From contig JAUXRY010000034.1 of NCBI GenBank assembly GCA_030679915.1, forward strand, positions 62,001 through 126,000: a stretch of 64,000 nucleotides of DNA. Direction: 5' to 3'. Made by a program: the position numbers and the translations under genes. Source of the stretch: Thiobacillus sp. Its GTDB lineage: Bacteria; Pseudomonadota; Gammaproteobacteria; Burkholderiales; Thiobacillaceae. Positions 62,692 to 64,000 of this stretch are shown one piece after another. Position 1 is the first letter of the stretch, and the number at the start of each line of letters is the position of its first letter. Under the pieces are notes generated by a model, which was given only the letters and a program-made list of their open reading frames with translations, was not told where the DNA came from and ran no database searches.

Positions 62692-63291
62692 ATGATGACC
62701 TTGTATTCTGGCAGCACTTGCCCATACAGCCACCGCTGCCGCATCGTCCTGTTCGAGAAGGACATGGATTTCGAAATCATCGATGTGGACATGCATAACA
62801 AGCCGGAAGAAGTGGCCAGCATCAGCCCCAGCGGCAAAATGCCGGTACTGATCGAGCGCGATCTGATTTTGACTGAGTCCAACATCATCAATGAATATAT
62901 TGATGAACGCTTTCCGCATCCGCAGCTGATGCCACCGGATCCCGTCATGCGCGCGCGCGCTCGGCTGGTGCTGTTTAACTTCGAGCATGATTTGTTCACC
63001 CATGTGAATACGCTGGAGCACAGCCTGGGAAAAGGATCGGACAAGGCACGCGTGGAAATCCGTGACAGCCTGTCGCAGCTCACCCCCATCCTGACCAAGC
63101 AGAAATATTTGATGAACGATGAGTTCTCCATGCTGGATGTTGCGATTGCCCCGTTGTTGTGGCGTCTTGAGCATTACAGCATTGAGCTGCCGAAAGTGGC
63201 AGCACCCGTGCTCAAGTACCGCGAGCGCCTGTTTAGCCGGCCAGCCTTTATCAATGCGCTGACACCCACTGAAAAAGCGTTGCGCAAGTAA
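62692..63291 (+). CDS. sspA: Stringent starvation protein A (GST-fold)
   Basis: This 199-residue protein has a glutathione-transferase-like N-terminus (LYSGSTCPYSHRCRIVLFEKDMDFEI) and SGKMPVLIERDLILTESNIINEYIDERFPHP, which is typical of SspA rather than catalytic GSTs. SspA binds RNA polymerase and acts in acid and starvation responses. It precedes sspB, as in many proteobacteria, and lies next to petABC, a standard synteny. Confidence 0.92.
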   Translation: MMTLYSGSTCPYSHRCRIVLFEKDMDFEIIDVDMHNKPEEVASISPSGKMPVLIERDLILTESNIINEYIDERFPHPQLMPPDPVMRARARLVLFNFEHDLFTHVNTLEHSLGKGSDKARVEIRDSLSQLTPILTKQKYLMNDEFSMLDVAIAPLLWRLEHYSIELPKVAAPVLKYRERLFSRPAFINALTPTEKALRK

Positions 63292-63303
63292 AAGGGTAGG
63301 GCA

Positions 63304-63711
63304 TTGGCCGAGTTATCAACCAAACCTTATCTGATCCGTGCACTCTATCAATGGTGTGCGGATGCGGGGTATACCCCGCAATTGCTGGTTGCGGTAGATA
63401 ACCATACGCGGGTGCCACAAGCCTTCGTAAAAGATGGCCAGATCGTCATGAATATCAGTGCGGGCGCGACCCGAAACCTCAAACTGGATAACGACTGGAT
63501 CCAGTTTTCAGCTCGCTTCGGGGGAATTTCGCATGAGATTTCCATACCGGTTGATCGCGTTGCTGCCATATTTGCGCGTGAAAATGGACAAGGTTTGCAT
63601 TTTGAGCCTGTCAATGCGGGAGAGTCGCCCGATGACCCTGCATCGCCTCCTTCACCGGGCGATGCACCTGTTCCTCCCAAGGGAAAACCTTCGTTAAAAG
63701 TCGTCAAGTAA
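63304..63711 (+). CDS. sspB: ClpXP adaptor SspB
   Basis: This 135-residue protein uses a TTG start at 63304 (encoding MAELSTKPYLIRALYQWCADAG). It has the SspB core with VNISAGATRNL-like NISAGATRNLKLDND and a flexible acidic linker. It ends KPSLKVVK, the ClpX-binding tail seen as LRVVK in E. coli. It delivers ssrA-tagged proteins to ClpXP. Confidence 0.93.
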   Translation: MAELSTKPYLIRALYQWCADAGYTPQLLVAVDNHTRVPQAFVKDGQIVMNISAGATRNLKLDNDWIQFSARFGGISHEISIPVDRVAAIFARENGQGLHFEPVNAGESPDDPASPPSPGDAPVPPKGKPSLKVVK

Positions 63712-63735
63712 GTGTGAATCTAGTGGCGGCATCGT

Positions 63736-63741
63736 TATAAT
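63736..63741 (+). promoter_or_regulatory. -10 element of the tRNA-Thr gene
   Basis: A perfect TATAAT lies 12 bases before the tRNA 5' end. A clear TTGACA-like -35 is not evident. Confidence 0.6.
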
Positions 63742-63753
63742 GTCGCCCGCGTT

Positions 63754-63829
63754 GCCGCTTTAGCTCAGATGGTAGAGCAACCGCCTTGTAAGCGGTAGGT
63801 CGTCAGTTCGATTCCGACAAGCGGCACCA
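63754..63829 (+). tRNA. tRNA-Thr (anticodon TGT)
   Basis: A full cloverleaf can be folded: acceptor GCCGCTT with AAGCGGC, D-loop AGCTCAGATGGTAGAGC, anticodon arm CCGCC-TTGTAAG-CGGTA giving TGT, T-loop GTTCGATTC, discriminator A, and an encoded CCA (63827-63829). Confidence 0.95.
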
Positions 63830-63864
63830 TTAATTCGTATCACCCAGCATCAAGACGTAGCCTG

Positions 63865-63897
63865 AACCCGCATATATCAATGGATTTCGGGTTTTTT
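63865..63897 (+). terminator. Possible terminator downstream of tRNA-Thr
   Basis: AACCCG (63865-63870) can pair with CGGGTT (63888-63893), followed by TTTT. The loop is long (17 bases), so strength is uncertain. Confidence 0.4.
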
Positions 63898-63929
63898 GTT
63901 GCCTCACCCCGTGGCATGGCATAACATGG

Positions 63930-63993
63930 AATACCGTCACTTATGGCGGTACATGTGACGGTAGCCCGCCTACTGTGTAAGCGAATACCGTCA
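63930..63993. repeat. TACCGTCA repeats downstream of tRNA-Thr
   Basis: AATACCGTCA occurs at 63930-63939 and 63984-63993, and its inverse TGACGGTA at 63956-63963. Such clustered sites between a tRNA 3' end and the window edge could be recombinase arm sites or operators of an integrated element. Confidence 0.5.
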
Positions 63994-64000
63994 TAAATCG

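Noticed and set aside
1-64000. CRISPR arrays, rRNA genes and transposases
   Set aside because: No regularly spaced repeats of 25-40 bases, no 16S/23S-like stretches and no transposase motifs were found on either strand.

Overview
The window looks like a chromosomal segment of a betaproteobacterium, most likely of the Nitrosomonadales/Thiobacillaceae type. Reasons: the gene orders ribF-ileS-lspA-fkpB-ispH, murJ/rpsT (divergent), degS-like/petABC/sspA-sspB and argD-argF-argG; a fimT-pilVWXY1E minor-pilin operon; DUF3579; and a betaproteobacterial proteasome homologue (BPH). Species cannot be fixed from sequence reading alone.

Region 1 (1-21.1 kb, + strand) is an O-antigen/surface-polysaccharide locus. 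It opens with the tail of a probable DegT/RfbH-type gene, an RmlC-like epimerase and an SDR reductase. A visibly AT-richer block follows, with unusual glycosyltransferases (GT2-DUF5672, two GT11 proteins, a DUF3431-like protein, GT17) and an FkbM methyltransferase. Then come two GT2 proteins, an AsnB-like amidotransferase, a methyltransferase and a large fusion of a UPF0104/LPG-flippase-like membrane domain to an O-antigen ligase/polymerase. The block ends with a GT4, a WbpV-like epimerase, a WbpL-like initiating transferase and a WbpM/FlaA1-like dehydratase, recalling the Pseudomonas aeruginosa O6 arrangement, and a GT10 fucosyltransferase.

Region 2 (21.1-29.9 kb, - strand) holds FkbM, GT10, GT25, an unclassified glycosyltransferase, a second O-antigen-ligase-like protein, GT4, an ELM1-family protein and glycine oxidase ThiO. 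Region 3 (30.0-36.6 kb, +) is the complete minor-pilin/PilY1/PilE operon of type IV pili. Region 4 (36.6-44.7 kb) is core housekeeping: ispH, fkpB, lspA, ileS, ribF, a MITE-like palindromic element, murJ, rpsT and DUF3579. Region 5 (45.1-51.9 kb, +) carries a 31-residue membrane peptide plus an urate-hydroxylase-N-like membrane protein, the arginine genes with an inserted DUF2283 gene, ppnP, the BPH proteasome-like subunit, yajQ, a DJ-1 protein and a CBS-pair protein.

Region 6 (51.9-59.8 kb) is the most unusual part. It has three periplasmic DsrE-fold proteins within 5 kb, one of them fused to a membrane anti-sigma factor. That fusion sits behind an ECF sigma gene and overlaps a secreted thioredoxin-like DUF255 protein; a DegS-like protease follows convergently. 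The divergent DsrE and sigma genes share an identical promoter-like motif, GGAATAA-N15-CGTC, suggesting an autoregulated thiol/sulfur-sensing envelope regulon. rsgA, a frameshifted phhB, a c-type cytochrome and orn lie in the same interval. Region 7 (59.9-64 kb) is petABC, sspA, sspB and tRNA-Thr(TGT), followed by TACCGTCA repeats that may mark the edge of an integrated element.
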